A DNA stretch of 64,000 bases from positions 124,001 to 188,000 of the forward strand of contig CAYFWB010000001.1 of assembly GCA_964346765.1 (NCBI GenBank), written 5' to 3'. Every line of letters starts with the position of its first letter. Within the stretch, counting starts at the first letter, position 1. Below, piece by piece: positions 50,070 through 58,294 of the stretch. Under the pieces are notes generated by a model. It made no database searches. It was given only the letters and a program-made list of their open reading frames with translations, and was not told the DNA's origin. The position numbers were made by a program, and so were the translations under genes. Origin of the DNA: JBGSPQ01 sp964346765 (GTDB lineage Bacteria > Patescibacteriota > Gracilibacteria > UBA1369).

Positions 50070-50720
50070 TTATTCGGCTTTTTTGATTTCGTTTGCAATA
50101 ATGTTGCGATAATAATCTACGGATTTGAGTCCTTCGATTTTTTGATCGTTAATAAAAATAGTGGGAGTGGTTTTTATTTTAAGTTTCTTGCCGGCATCAA
50201 TACTGTTTTGTATTGTTACATGATGACTTTTGGAATCGAGGCACTGATCGAATTCTTTGGAATTAATGTCTATATCTTGAGCAATTTTTTTAAACATCTC
50301 TGTCGGTTTTTCTTTATCTAACCATGAATTCTGGTTTTTGAATAATTTATCATGCATTTCCCAAAACTTATTTTGTTCGCCGGCGCAGTGTGCCGCGAAT
50401 GATGCGTCCAGATTATTATCGAAAGTTTCAAGCGGGTAGTCTCTATATCTGTAAAAGACAGTATTGTTTTCTATTTCAGGCAGAATTATTTTTTCGTATA
50501 TGTTTTGATAAAAAAGAGCGCAGTAATGACATTCATAATCACTGTATTCGATTATTCTTATATTACTTTCGGCATCACCCGCTGTATTATAAGTTGATGC
50601 TGTTTGAGCCGATTGACTGTCTTTGGAAGGAATGATGAGTAAACCGAAGGCGAAACCCAGCGTCAGTCCGGCAATTAGCAGAAGCAGTGTAATGATTAAT
50701 TGTTTTTTTCTTCTATTCAT
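50070..50720 (-). CDS. DsbA-family thiol oxidoreductase, membrane anchored
   Basis: The 216-aa protein has a basic start, a transmembrane anchor at 8-30 and a DsbA/Thioredoxin_4 domain with Tyr-Glu-Cys64-His-Tyr-Cys67. The cis-Pro loop is Lys-Thr-Thr-Pro-Thr-Ile-Phe-Ile-Asn. Cys-His-Tyr-Cys is close to the oxidising E. coli DsbA site. It overlaps the lamin-tail gene by 8 nt, suggesting that protein or its partners as clients. This is the second DsbA-like protein in the window. Confidence 0.9.
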   Translation of the reverse strand: MNRRKKQLIITLLLLIAGLTLGFAFGLLIIPSKDSQSAQTASTYNTAGDAESNIRIIEYSDYECHYCALFYQNIYEKIILPEIENNTVFYRYRDYPLETFDNNLDASFAAHCAGEQNKFWEMHDKLFKNQNSWLDKEKPTEMFKKIAQDIDINSKEFDQCLDSKSHHVTIQNSIDAGKKLKIKTTPTIFINDQKIEGLKSVDYYRNIIANEIKKAE

Positions 50721-52389
50721 TTTGTTGATTATTTTTTTCTTTAATATCTTGCCATGGAATTTTGTTTTTCAAAAGATAAAAAGCTGAAATGCAAACAAGA
50801 GTTATTAAAGCTATTATCGAAGGTATTAGCAGTGGGTTTTTTTTTACTTCTTCATTTGTTTGTATTACTTCATATTGTTTCAATATCAGTCGGTCGTTTT
50901 TTTCTTCTACAGGTAGGCATAATGTTTTAATAACTGTTTCTTTTGTGAATGTCGCTTGTGCCATTGGGGCGGCTATAAGGTCTTCCGAAAATTCAATAAA
51001 ATATGATTTTGAGTCTCTATCTGTGGCTTTGAAATAATATTTATCTTCAAAGGATGGTGCTTCGGTTACTTCTAGCGTAATTTCCTGATATTGCGGATTG
51101 GCCTGTCCGGGGCTTTTATCTTTGTTCCATATCCATTTTGTATCGATATGGTTATCTTCTTTATTTATTATTATTTTCATGTGAGATTCTCCGCTTGGTG
51201 CACTTTCGTAATTGACCGAGTCGATTTCTTTACCGTTGTAATCAAACAAATGCACTTCGTCTTCACTGTTGCCGAGTGACAATCCGGTGTCTTTACTTTC
51301 AAAGATTTTGCATGTACCGCTTTCTAAAGATATGCTGGAAGGTATTTTATACGGTTTAGATCCTCCCTCTATGTCGTCTATTGTCCAGTTCCCAAGATTT
51401 ATTTTATTACTGTCCTTATTGCAAATTTCTATCCATTCTTTTTTTGTGTCGGTGCCTTCGGGGTTTGGTAGGATTTCCGAGATGATGATGGAATCAGAGA
51501 GATCTCCATTATAATATGAATCCGAATTTGAGTCTTTTGATGTTTTTTTAATTTTTGAATCAGAACTATCTTCATTTTTTTGTAAATGATCGGTATTCAG
51601 ATTAATTTTTTTTACGTTGTCCGGGATTGTTGTTTCAATCGGTTTATTATCATTTGGTTCTTGGATACCCGTGTGCCTGTTGTTAGTTTCTACTTCCTGG
51701 AGTGGTGCGACTGTTATTGAGTCGTCATATGATGTTGAAGGTTTTTCGGTATTTATTATTTTAATTTCCCGCGCGTTATTGATTTGTTTTTCTGTTTTCC
51801 AGTCCGCCGAACTGTTTGTATCACTAAGATTGACTCTGATAATGGATTCGTTTTTGGAGATATCTTCCGAAAATATACATGATGAAGGATCCGGAGAATT
51901 CCAGCCTTTTAGTCCGTATAAGTCGGACATATCTTTAATTTCGGAGTTTGTCGGACTTGAACTTGTCCAACATACGGCATCCACCACGTTTCCAAGATTA
52001 TCGTAAATGATGAATTGTTCAGTGGTTCCGGTTAAACCTGAACGTTCACTATAAAGATGGGGTATCTGGTCGGGGAGCTCACTTTTAAAACTGAGCAACA
52101 ATTCTTGCTCTGACGCAATATAAATATTTTCTTCGATTGTTTTGAATTTTGAATCGTCTTCAAAAGTGATTCCTTTAAGATTGATTATTTTGTCAGAGGG
52201 AGAAAGATAATGCATTTTAACCCAGTCAAACTCCGAATTTTTGAAATTTACTTCTGTGATTAGGAGTGATGCTCCGGGCTCCGATATAACGGAAGGTGTG
52301 GCATCCGAACTGTTAATTAATTGAGCGAATGCCGTTTGCTGGATTAATATAATGGCCAATATTGGTAGAGAAATGGTTTTAAATCGCAT
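50713..52389 (-). CDS. Exported lamin-tail-domain (LTD) protein with C-terminal anchor
   Basis: The 558-aa protein has a signal peptide (1-22). An LTD-like region follows at about 40-150 (Ala-Ser-Leu-Leu-Ile-Thr-Glu-Val-Asn-Phe), then a Ser/Asp/Lys-rich linker. A clear second LTD at about 300-400 has Ile-Ile-Ile-Ser-Glu-Ile-Leu-Pro-Asn-Pro-Glu-Gly, Glu-Trp-Ile-Glu-Ile-Cys-Asn and Leu-Gly-Asn-Trp-Thr-Ile-Asp-Asp. A transmembrane helix at about 522-541 and a short basic tail end the protein. Bacterial LTDs are found in surface proteins and with nucleases; no nuclease domain is seen here. Confidence 0.82.
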   Translation of the reverse strand: MRFKTISLPILAIILIQQTAFAQLINSSDATPSVISEPGASLLITEVNFKNSEFDWVKMHYLSPSDKIINLKGITFEDDSKFKTIEENIYIASEQELLLSFKSELPDQIPHLYSERSGLTGTTEQFIIYDNLGNVVDAVCWTSSSPTNSEIKDMSDLYGLKGWNSPDPSSCIFSEDISKNESIIRVNLSDTNSSADWKTEKQINNAREIKIINTEKPSTSYDDSITVAPLQEVETNNRHTGIQEPNDNKPIETTIPDNVKKINLNTDHLQKNEDSSDSKIKKTSKDSNSDSYYNGDLSDSIIISEILPNPEGTDTKKEWIEICNKDSNKINLGNWTIDDIEGGSKPYKIPSSISLESGTCKIFESKDTGLSLGNSEDEVHLFDYNGKEIDSVNYESAPSGESHMKIIINKEDNHIDTKWIWNKDKSPGQANPQYQEITLEVTEAPSFEDKYYFKATDRDSKSYFIEFSEDLIAAPMAQATFTKETVIKTLCLPVEEKNDRLILKQYEVIQTNEEVKKNPLLIPSIIALITLVCISAFYLLKNKIPWQDIKEKNNQQNE

Positions 52390-52715
52390 TTTTATTTATT
52401 TAAGCACCGCTAAAATAACTTAAGGTAATGAAGATTTTTTAAAGAGAATGTAAAAAATTTATAAATTGACTCGAAACCGGAACTCCTTTAATCTTTTAGT
52501 GTGAAAAAATAAAAATTTGGGCTGTATCTAAAAGATTTTAGTTCAATAACAGTTGACGCAATAAATACAATATATTTCAGATGAAAACGCTGGATTTAAC
52601 AGTAGAAAGAGTAAAAAGCAGAGTGGGGCCGATATTAAATTCCTCTCCTTAAGAGAGGGCTTCAACAGCATATTGATTTTTTTTGGATACAGAAGTACTT
52701 TTTAACTTCTTTATC
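52390..52715. other. Intergenic region between the LTD gene and rny
   Basis: 326 bp, divergent. It holds the 12-bp motif at 52418-52429 and a small CCTCTC/GAGAGG hairpin (52642-52658) in the likely rny leader. No gene or clear consensus promoter is found. Confidence 0.5.
52418..52429 (-). promoter_or_regulatory. Shared upstream motif ATTACCTTAAGT, site 2
   Basis: Identical to 45687-45698 and at nearly the same distance (29 nt) from the start of an exported surface protein. The palindromic core is CTTAAG. Confidence 0.4.
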
Positions 52716-54233
52716 ATGATTTACATATATTCGCTTGTTGCTCTGGTTCTGGGAGGCGCGGTCGGTTACTTTATCAGAAAAAAACAAATTGAAGAAAAGA
52801 ATCAGGATTTGAAAGAAAAAGGAGAGCTTCTGATTCAGCAAGCTAACACGAAGGCTCAGGAAGTTATTTATAAAGCCAAAAATGAGGCTTTGAAAATAAT
52901 GGATGAAACGAAAACGACGGAAGAAAAAAAGCGTGATCAGATGCGCGTTATTGAAGAGAGGCTTGTAACAAAGGAAGAGGGTTTGGATAAAAAGATTCAT
53001 AATCTTGATGAGTCCAGAACGGAGCTTGAAAAGAAAGTTGAACAGGTTAGAGAGCTAAGAGAGGAAGTTCAGAAATTGCATGATTTGCAGGCTCAGGAAC
53101 TTGAGAAAATAAGCGGTCTTTCCGTTGAACAGGCGCGCGAAATTTTGTTGAAACAGGTGGAAGAGGATTCAAAAGAAGAAATTGTTCATCAAATTAAATT
53201 GGCGGAGCGTGAACTTAAAGAGCAGTCACGTGAAAGAGCCAAGTTTATTTTGGCTGACGCGATTCAGAAATACGCGGGGGAAACAGCTTCTGAATCTACG
53301 GCTACGATTGTTAATCTTCCTTCCGATGATATGAAGGGTAGGATTATCGGTCGCGAGGGTAGAAATATTAATACGTTTGAACAGGCGACCGGTATTGATG
53401 TAATTGTTGACGACACGCCCGGGTCGATATTGATTTCAGGCTTTGATTTGGTTAGAAGATATATTGCAAAAATTGCGCTGGAGAGATTGATTTCAGATGG
53501 GCGTATTCATCCGGCAAGGATTGAAGAAACCGTGGAAAAAGTTAAAGAGGAAGTTAACGTGATGATGAAAGAGTTGGGTGAAAAGGCGGCATTCGAGACG
53601 GGAGTCACGGGGCTTCATCCGAATCTGGTAAAACTGTTGGGTAGATTAAAGTTTAGAACAAGTTATGGACAAAATGTTTTAAAACATTCGATGGAGGTTT
53701 CTTTTCTCGCGGCGTCTTTGGCTTCGGCTCTTGGTGCCGATGTCAGCGTATGTAAGAAGGCGGGTTTGTTACATGATATTGGTAAAGCTGTGGATCATGA
53801 TGTTCAGGGACCGCATGCGGTAATCGGGCGGGATATTGCTAAGAAATTCGGTTTATCAGAGGAGGTGGTTCACGCAATTGAAGCTCATGAAGGGGATCCG
53901 GAACCGCGAACCGTTGAAGCCATGATTTTGGCCGCCGCAAATGCCATAGCCGTAGCAAGGCCGGGGGCAAATAAAGATAATCTTGAAACGTTCATTAAAA
54001 GACTTGAAGATATAGAAGGTATCGCAAACGCGGAGAAAGGTGTTAAAAAATCTTTTGCCGTGCAGGCGGGGAATGAAGTTCGTATTTTCGTTAATCCCGA
54101 AGAGATCGATGATTTGGAGGCGACCAGGCTATCTTATGGTATAGCCAGAAAGATAGAAAAAGATCTTCAGTATGCGGGGCAGATTAAAGTTAACGTGATT
54201 CGCGAAACAAGAGTGGAAGAGTTTGCCAGCTAG
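52716..54233 (+). CDS. rny: Ribonuclease Y
   Basis: A membrane-bound endoribonuclease that starts mRNA decay. The 505-aa protein starts Met-Ile-Tyr-Ile-Tyr with an N-terminal transmembrane helix (3-20) and a long Glu/Lys/Gln coiled coil (25-180). The KH domain is Met-Lys-Gly-Arg-Ile-Ile-Gly-Arg-Glu-Gly-Arg-Asn near 202-213. The HD domain has His-Ser-Met-Glu-Val near 322 and His-Asp-Ile-Gly-Lys near 352. Full length for the family. Confidence 0.96.
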   Translation: MIYIYSLVALVLGGAVGYFIRKKQIEEKNQDLKEKGELLIQQANTKAQEVIYKAKNEALKIMDETKTTEEKKRDQMRVIEERLVTKEEGLDKKIHNLDESRTELEKKVEQVRELREEVQKLHDLQAQELEKISGLSVEQAREILLKQVEEDSKEEIVHQIKLAERELKEQSRERAKFILADAIQKYAGETASESTATIVNLPSDDMKGRIIGREGRNINTFEQATGIDVIVDDTPGSILISGFDLVRRYIAKIALERLISDGRIHPARIEETVEKVKEEVNVMMKELGEKAAFETGVTGLHPNLVKLLGRLKFRTSYGQNVLKHSMEVSFLAASLASALGADVSVCKKAGLLHDIGKAVDHDVQGPHAVIGRDIAKKFGLSEEVVHAIEAHEGDPEPRTVEAMILAAANAIAVARPGANKDNLETFIKRLEDIEGIANAEKGVKKSFAVQAGNEVRIFVNPEEIDDLEATRLSYGIARKIEKDLQYAGQIKVNVIRETRVEEFAS

Positions 54234-54251
54234 CATAGGAAAATATTTTTT

Positions 54252-54278
54252 TTGGCACTTGACGTTAAAGTGTGCTAA
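54252..54278 (+). promoter_or_regulatory. CIRCE-like HrcA operator 1
   Basis: TTGGCACTT-N9-GTGTGCTAA, the CIRCE layout TTAGCACTC-N9-GAGTGCTAA with two changes in the left arm and one in the right. It overlaps the groES promoter -35 region and spacer. Confidence 0.75.
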
Positions 54279-54288
54279 CTGCTACTAT
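54259..54288 (+). promoter_or_regulatory. Promoter of groES-groEL
   Basis: TTGACG (54259-54264), an 18-nt spacer and TACTAT (54283-54288). The predicted start near 54295 lies in the second CIRCE, so both operators can block it. Confidence 0.6.
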
Positions 54289-54292
54289 TGTT

Positions 54293-54319
54293 TTAGCAGT
54301 CTGTTTTCAGGAGTGCTAA
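54293..54319 (+). promoter_or_regulatory. CIRCE HrcA operator 2
   Basis: TTAGCAGTC-N9-GAGTGCTAA, with a single mismatch to CIRCE. The right arm is perfect. It lies 33 nt before the groES start. Confidence 0.85.
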
Positions 54320-54351
54320 TTAAAATACATTATATTTTTAACTCAAAATTT

Positions 54352-54657
54352 ATGTCGGAAATGAATACAAAATTACGTCCTTTACAGGATAATATTATTG
54401 TCGAAGCTGTGGATGAAATGGAAACACATTCATCCGGTTTGATCATTCCTGATACTGTATCCAAGGAAAAACCGCAGAAGGGTAAAATACTTGCTGTCGG
54501 TCCGGGAAGATTTGATGATGATGGAAAAAGAATGCCAATGGATTTAAATGAGGGGGATATTGTTCTTTTTACCAAATACGGTCCGACCGAAGTCAAAATA
54601 GACGGCAGAGAATTGTTGGTTCTTCGTGAGTCCGACGTGCTCGCGGTTGTTGAGTAA
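54352..54657 (+). CDS. groS: Co-chaperonin GroES
   Basis: The heptameric lid of GroEL. The 101-aa protein starts Met-Ser-Glu-Met-Asn, after the CIRCE sites; the longer frame runs through them and is not translated. It has Leu-Arg-Pro-Leu-Gln-Asp-Asn-Ile-Ile-Val near 8-17, the mobile-loop region Thr-His-Ser-Ser-Gly-Leu-Ile-Ile-Pro near 26-34, and Lys-Pro-Gln-Lys-Gly-Lys-Ile-Leu-Ala-Val-Gly-Pro-Gly. Confidence 0.96.
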   Translation: MSEMNTKLRPLQDNIIVEAVDEMETHSSGLIIPDTVSKEKPQKGKILAVGPGRFDDDGKRMPMDLNEGDIVLFTKYGPTEVKIDGRELLVLRESDVLAVVE

Positions 54658-54696
54658 ATTTATTTTTTATAATTTATAATTTAACTATTAATTAAG

Positions 54697-56340
54697 ATGG
54701 CAAAACAGGTAAATTTCGGGGATGATGCCCGTAAAAAAATTATTTCTGGAGTTCAACAGCTGTCTGAAGCTGTTAAAATTACTTTGGGTCCGAAAGGACG
54801 TAATGTTGTAATCGATAAGAAGTATGGAGCTCCATCCATTACGAACGACGGTGTTACTATCGCCAAAGAGATCGAATTGGAAGATCCGTTTGAAAATATG
54901 GGAGCGCAGCTGGTTAAAGAAGTGGCGACTAAAACCAACGATATTGCAGGTGACGGTACCACGACAGCCACTGTTCTGGCTGAAGCTTTGATCAGAGAAG
55001 GTTATAGAAATATTACCGCAGGCGCCAACCCGATGTATTTGAAAAAAGGAATTGATAGAGCGGTAAATGTTTTGGCGGATGAACTTGATAAAGTAAAAAC
55101 CGAAGTTGGAGATTCAAAAGAGAAGGTTTCACAGGTTGCGACAATTTCGGCTCAGGATGATAATGTTGGGTCTTTGATCGCCGATATTTTGGAAGAGGTT
55201 GGTCATGACGGTGTGGTGACTGTTGAGGAATCGCAAACCATGGGCTTGGAAAAAGAGGTTGTTAAAGGTATGCATTTTGACAACGGTTATATTTCTCCAT
55301 ATATGGTTACGGATTCTTCAAGAATGGAGGCTGTTTATGAGGATGTGATGATTTTGATTACGGATAAGAAAATTTCTTCTGTGCAGGATGTTTTGCCTTT
55401 GATTGAAAAGTTGGTTCAGGCAGGGAAAAAAGAACTTGTAATTATTGGTGAAGATGTGGAAGGTGAGGCGCTTGCGACATTTGTTCTTAATAAAATCAGA
55501 GGTATTTTTAGTGTTTTGGCCGTTAAGGCTCCTGCGTACGGTGATAGAAGAAAAGAAATGCTTCGTGATATTGCCGCTTTAACCGGAGGTAAGGTTATTA
55601 CGGAAGAGCTTGGTCTTAAGCTTGAGAATACTGAAGTGGATGATCTTGGTGAGGCAAGAAAAGTGATTTCCGATAAGGATAAAACTATTGTCGTTGAAGG
55701 CAAAGGTAAAAAAGAAGATGTTGAAGCAAGGATTTCCGAAATTAAAGTCCATTTGGATAAAACCACGTCTGATTTTGATAAAGAAAAATTAGTTGAAAGA
55801 ATGGCCAAACTTGCAGGTGGTGTGGGGGTTATTAAGGTGGGTGCCGCGACGGAAACGGAATTAAAAGAAAAGAAGCATCGAATAGAAGATGCTGTCTCCG
55901 CCACTAAGGCCGCCATTCAGGAAGGTATTGTTCCGGGTGGTGGAGTGGCTTTGCTTCAGGCCGCGGAATGTCTGGACGCTATTGAGGCTGAAGGAGATGA
56001 ATTGACCGGTGTGGCGATTGTTAAGAGTTGTCTTTCATCGCCTCTATATCAGATCGCGCAAAATACCGGTAAGGACGGTGCCGTAATTGTTCACAAGGTG
56101 TTGGAGCAGGAAAAGGGATTCGGTTACGATGCCGCTAAAGATACATATGTAAATATGGTTCAAAGTGGTATTATCGATCCCAAGATGGTTACGCGTTCGG
56201 CTCTTCAAAATGCGGCTTCAATTGCTGGAATCTTTTTGACGACGGAGGCGGCCATTACGGACATTCCGGAAGAAAAGCCTGAAGCACCCGCTATGCCCGG
56301 AGGTATGGGGGGAATGGGAGGAATGGGAGGAATGATGTAA
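54697..56340 (+). CDS. groL: Chaperonin GroEL
   Basis: A 547-aa ATP-dependent folding chaperonin. It has Thr-Leu-Gly-Pro-Lys-Gly-Arg-Asn-Val (28-36), the ATP site Gly-Asp-Gly-Thr-Thr-Thr-Ala (85-91), Ala-Ala-Val-Glu-type signature equivalents, Gly-Ile-Val-Pro-Gly-Gly-Gly-Val near 409 and a Gly-Gly-Met repeat tail. Complete and canonical; co-transcribed with groES under the CIRCE operators and ended by a hairpin at 56360. Confidence 0.98.
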   Translation: MAKQVNFGDDARKKIISGVQQLSEAVKITLGPKGRNVVIDKKYGAPSITNDGVTIAKEIELEDPFENMGAQLVKEVATKTNDIAGDGTTTATVLAEALIREGYRNITAGANPMYLKKGIDRAVNVLADELDKVKTEVGDSKEKVSQVATISAQDDNVGSLIADILEEVGHDGVVTVEESQTMGLEKEVVKGMHFDNGYISPYMVTDSSRMEAVYEDVMILITDKKISSVQDVLPLIEKLVQAGKKELVIIGEDVEGEALATFVLNKIRGIFSVLAVKAPAYGDRRKEMLRDIAALTGGKVITEELGLKLENTEVDDLGEARKVISDKDKTIVVEGKGKKEDVEARISEIKVHLDKTTSDFDKEKLVERMAKLAGGVGVIKVGAATETELKEKKHRIEDAVSATKAAIQEGIVPGGGVALLQAAECLDAIEAEGDELTGVAIVKSCLSSPLYQIAQNTGKDGAVIVHKVLEQEKGFGYDAAKDTYVNMVQSGIIDPKMVTRSALQNAASIAGIFLTTEAAITDIPEEKPEAPAMPGGMGGMGGMGGMM

Positions 56341-56359
56341 ACCGTTTAAATATGAGTTT

Positions 56360-56391
56360 AAACCCCGGCATTAAATTGTCGGGGTTTTTGT
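56360..56391 (+). terminator. Terminator of groES-groEL
   Basis: An 8-bp stem AAACCCCG / CGGGGTTT (56360-56367, 56380-56387) with a 12-nt loop and a T-rich tail. Confidence 0.9.
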
Positions 56392-56433
56392 TTTGTATTA
56401 TAAATGGGCATTGTGCTATATTTAGTAGTAGCT

Positions 56434-56979
56434 ATGCCACAACCAAAATCAAATAAAGGTTCAGCTAAAAAATCCGTATCCGGAAAATCAAAATCCGCGG
56501 TTTCCATACGTGATCTTGAACCGGCATCAAGAAAAAAAGCTGAATTTCAGGTTAAGGGAATTGACGTGGATGATATACCTTTTGCCGAACCGCTGATGGA
56601 CGATGATTCCGATTTTGAAACGGAAAAGGTGAAAATGGATATCGATTATGAACCTGCCAGACCTCCAAAAATGGAAGTTCATTCCGTGGAGGCAGAACAA
56701 AAGCCGGCTCAGTCTCAGACTATGCCTGAAAGATTCGATGAAGTTTCGGCAAAAGAATTTATAAAAGTAAGGTTTGGCACTTTCATAAATTTGATCGCAA
56801 ACAGAGATCTGGAAGATGTGTTTGCTTCTAATGCCGAACAACAGATCATTATGAATTCTAATTTGTTAACAGAGCTGGCAAGTTCTAAGGATAAAAGAGA
56901 GGATAAAAAAATTCCATTGGTGTTTGTGGTAGGTATTGTTATAGGTACTGTTTTAACTTATATATTTTTTTCAACATAA
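56434..56979 (+). CDS. Hypothetical tail-anchored protein
   Basis: The 181-aa product starts Met-Pro-Gln-Pro-Lys. The first about 90 residues are polar and probably disordered (Lys/Ser then Asp/Glu-rich). A helical segment at 107-145 contains Phe-Ile-Lys-Val-Arg-Phe-Gly-Thr-Phe-Ile-Asn-Leu. The only transmembrane helix is at the very C-terminus (about 161-180), so it would insert as a tail anchor. No family is recognised. It is 9 nt before pyrH. Confidence 0.7.
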   Translation: MPQPKSNKGSAKKSVSGKSKSAVSIRDLEPASRKKAEFQVKGIDVDDIPFAEPLMDDDSDFETEKVKMDIDYEPARPPKMEVHSVEAEQKPAQSQTMPERFDEVSAKEFIKVRFGTFINLIANRDLEDVFASNAEQQIIMNSNLLTELASSKDKREDKKIPLVFVVGIVIGTVLTYIFFST

Positions 56980-56988
56980 TATAACAAC

Positions 56989-57705
56989 ATGGCCAGTAAT
57001 CTGAGATATAAAAGAGTCCTTTTAAAGTTATCCGGTGAAGTGCTTGAAGGTGATAAAGATTCAGGGATTGATTTTAAAATCGTGGATTCGCTTTGTAAGG
57101 AAATAGCGGATGTAAAAAAACTTGGAGTAGAAATAGCTATTGTTGTTGGAGGGGGAAATTTTTGGAGGTATAGAGATTTTATGGATTCATCGCTTGACCG
57201 GGTTAAGTCTGATTATATGGGGATGTTGGCTACGGTTATGAACGCCATAGCTTTGGCTGACGGTTTTAAAAAGTATGATATAGAGGCTAAAGTTCTTTCG
57301 GCTATTGATATGCCGGCGGTTGAAAAATATAACAGCTTCAGGGGGCGTGATTTATTAAGTGAAAGTAAAATTGTGGTTTGTGCCGGTGGCACTGGTAATC
57401 CTTTTTTTACTACTGATACCGCTTCTGCTCTCCGGGCTCTTGAGCTTGATTGTGAGGTCTTTATGAAAGCTACGAAAGTTGATTATGTTTATGACAAGGA
57501 TCCTGTGAAATTTTCTGACGCCAAGAGGTTGAAGGAAATCACTTATATCGAAGTTTTGGAAAAAGGGCTTCGTGTAATTGATTTAAGCGCGATCTCTCTT
57601 TGTCGGGATAATAAATTGCCGGTTTCGGTGTTTAATCTTACTAAAACTGGAAATATTGCCAAAGTTGTGAAAGGGGAAAAGGTGGGGTCTTTGATCAGTA
57701 ATTAA
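56989..57705 (+). CDS. pyrH: Uridylate kinase PyrH
   Basis: It phosphorylates UMP. The 238-aa amino-acid-kinase-fold protein has Lys-Leu-Ser-Gly-Glu-Val-Leu (13-19), Val-Val-Gly-Gly-Gly-Asn-Phe-Trp-Arg (52-60), Asp-Tyr-Met-Gly-Met-Leu-Ala-Thr, Gly-Gly-Thr-Gly-Asn-Pro-Phe-Phe-Thr-Thr-Asp-Thr-Ala and Asp-Lys-Asp-Pro. It precedes frr, the conserved bacterial order. Confidence 0.97.
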   Translation: MASNLRYKRVLLKLSGEVLEGDKDSGIDFKIVDSLCKEIADVKKLGVEIAIVVGGGNFWRYRDFMDSSLDRVKSDYMGMLATVMNAIALADGFKKYDIEAKVLSAIDMPAVEKYNSFRGRDLLSESKIVVCAGGTGNPFFTTDTASALRALELDCEVFMKATKVDYVYDKDPVKFSDAKRLKEITYIEVLEKGLRVIDLSAISLCRDNKLPVSVFNLTKTGNIAKVVKGEKVGSLISN

Positions 57706-57723
57706 AATTTAACCAACGTAAAT

Positions 57724-58281
57724 ATGACTGATGATTTATTAAGAACCGTGCAAGCTGAATTTGATCAGGCTTTGAGTCACTTAAAGGAAGAGTATTCCAA
57801 ATTGCAGATCGGGCGTGCTTCGGCGTCTTTGGTTGAAGGAATTATGGTTGAGGCTTACGGATCAAAACAACCGATCAAGGCTATGGCCAGTATTTCAATT
57901 TCGGATGCCAAATCAATACAAATTCAGCCCTGGGACAGAAGCCAGTTGAGCATGGTGGAAAAAGCTATTCAGAATTCTGATTTGAATATTAATCCCGTTA
58001 ATGACGGTCTTTCTTTAAGATTGAATTTGCCTCAGATGACGGAAGAAAGAAGAAGAGATTTGAGCAAAGTCGTGCACAGACTTGCCGAAGAAGCCAGAAT
58101 TGCAGTGCGTCATCCAAGGCAAAAAGCTATTGAAAAAGCAAAAGAACAACAGAAGAACGGGGATATCACCGAGGATCAATTAAGAGGTTTTGAAAAGCAA
58201 CTTCAGGAAAAGGTGGATGAAGTCAATAAGGCTATTGAAGATGCCGCTAAGGCTAAAGAACAGGATGTTATGACAGTATAA
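57724..58281 (+). CDS. frr: Ribosome recycling factor
   Basis: The 185-aa two-domain protein splits post-termination ribosomes with EF-G. It has Leu-Gln-Ile-Gly-Arg-Ala-Ser-Ala-Ser-Leu-Val (28-38), Ile-Gln-Pro-Trp-Asp near 68 and Leu-Pro-Gln-Met-Thr-Glu-Glu-Arg-Arg-Arg-Asp-Leu-Ser-Lys near 105. The long C-terminal helix is Lys/Glu-rich. Complete. Confidence 0.97.
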   Translation: MTDDLLRTVQAEFDQALSHLKEEYSKLQIGRASASLVEGIMVEAYGSKQPIKAMASISISDAKSIQIQPWDRSQLSMVEKAIQNSDLNINPVNDGLSLRLNLPQMTEERRRDLSKVVHRLAEEARIAVRHPRQKAIEKAKEQQKNGDITEDQLRGFEKQLQEKVDEVNKAIEDAAKAKEQDVMTV

Positions 58282-58294
58282 TAAAGTAATAATT

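Noticed and set aside
55416..55916. 166-codon ORF opposite groEL
   Set aside because: Ser/Leu-rich shadow of the groL coding strand; groL is complete and canonical.
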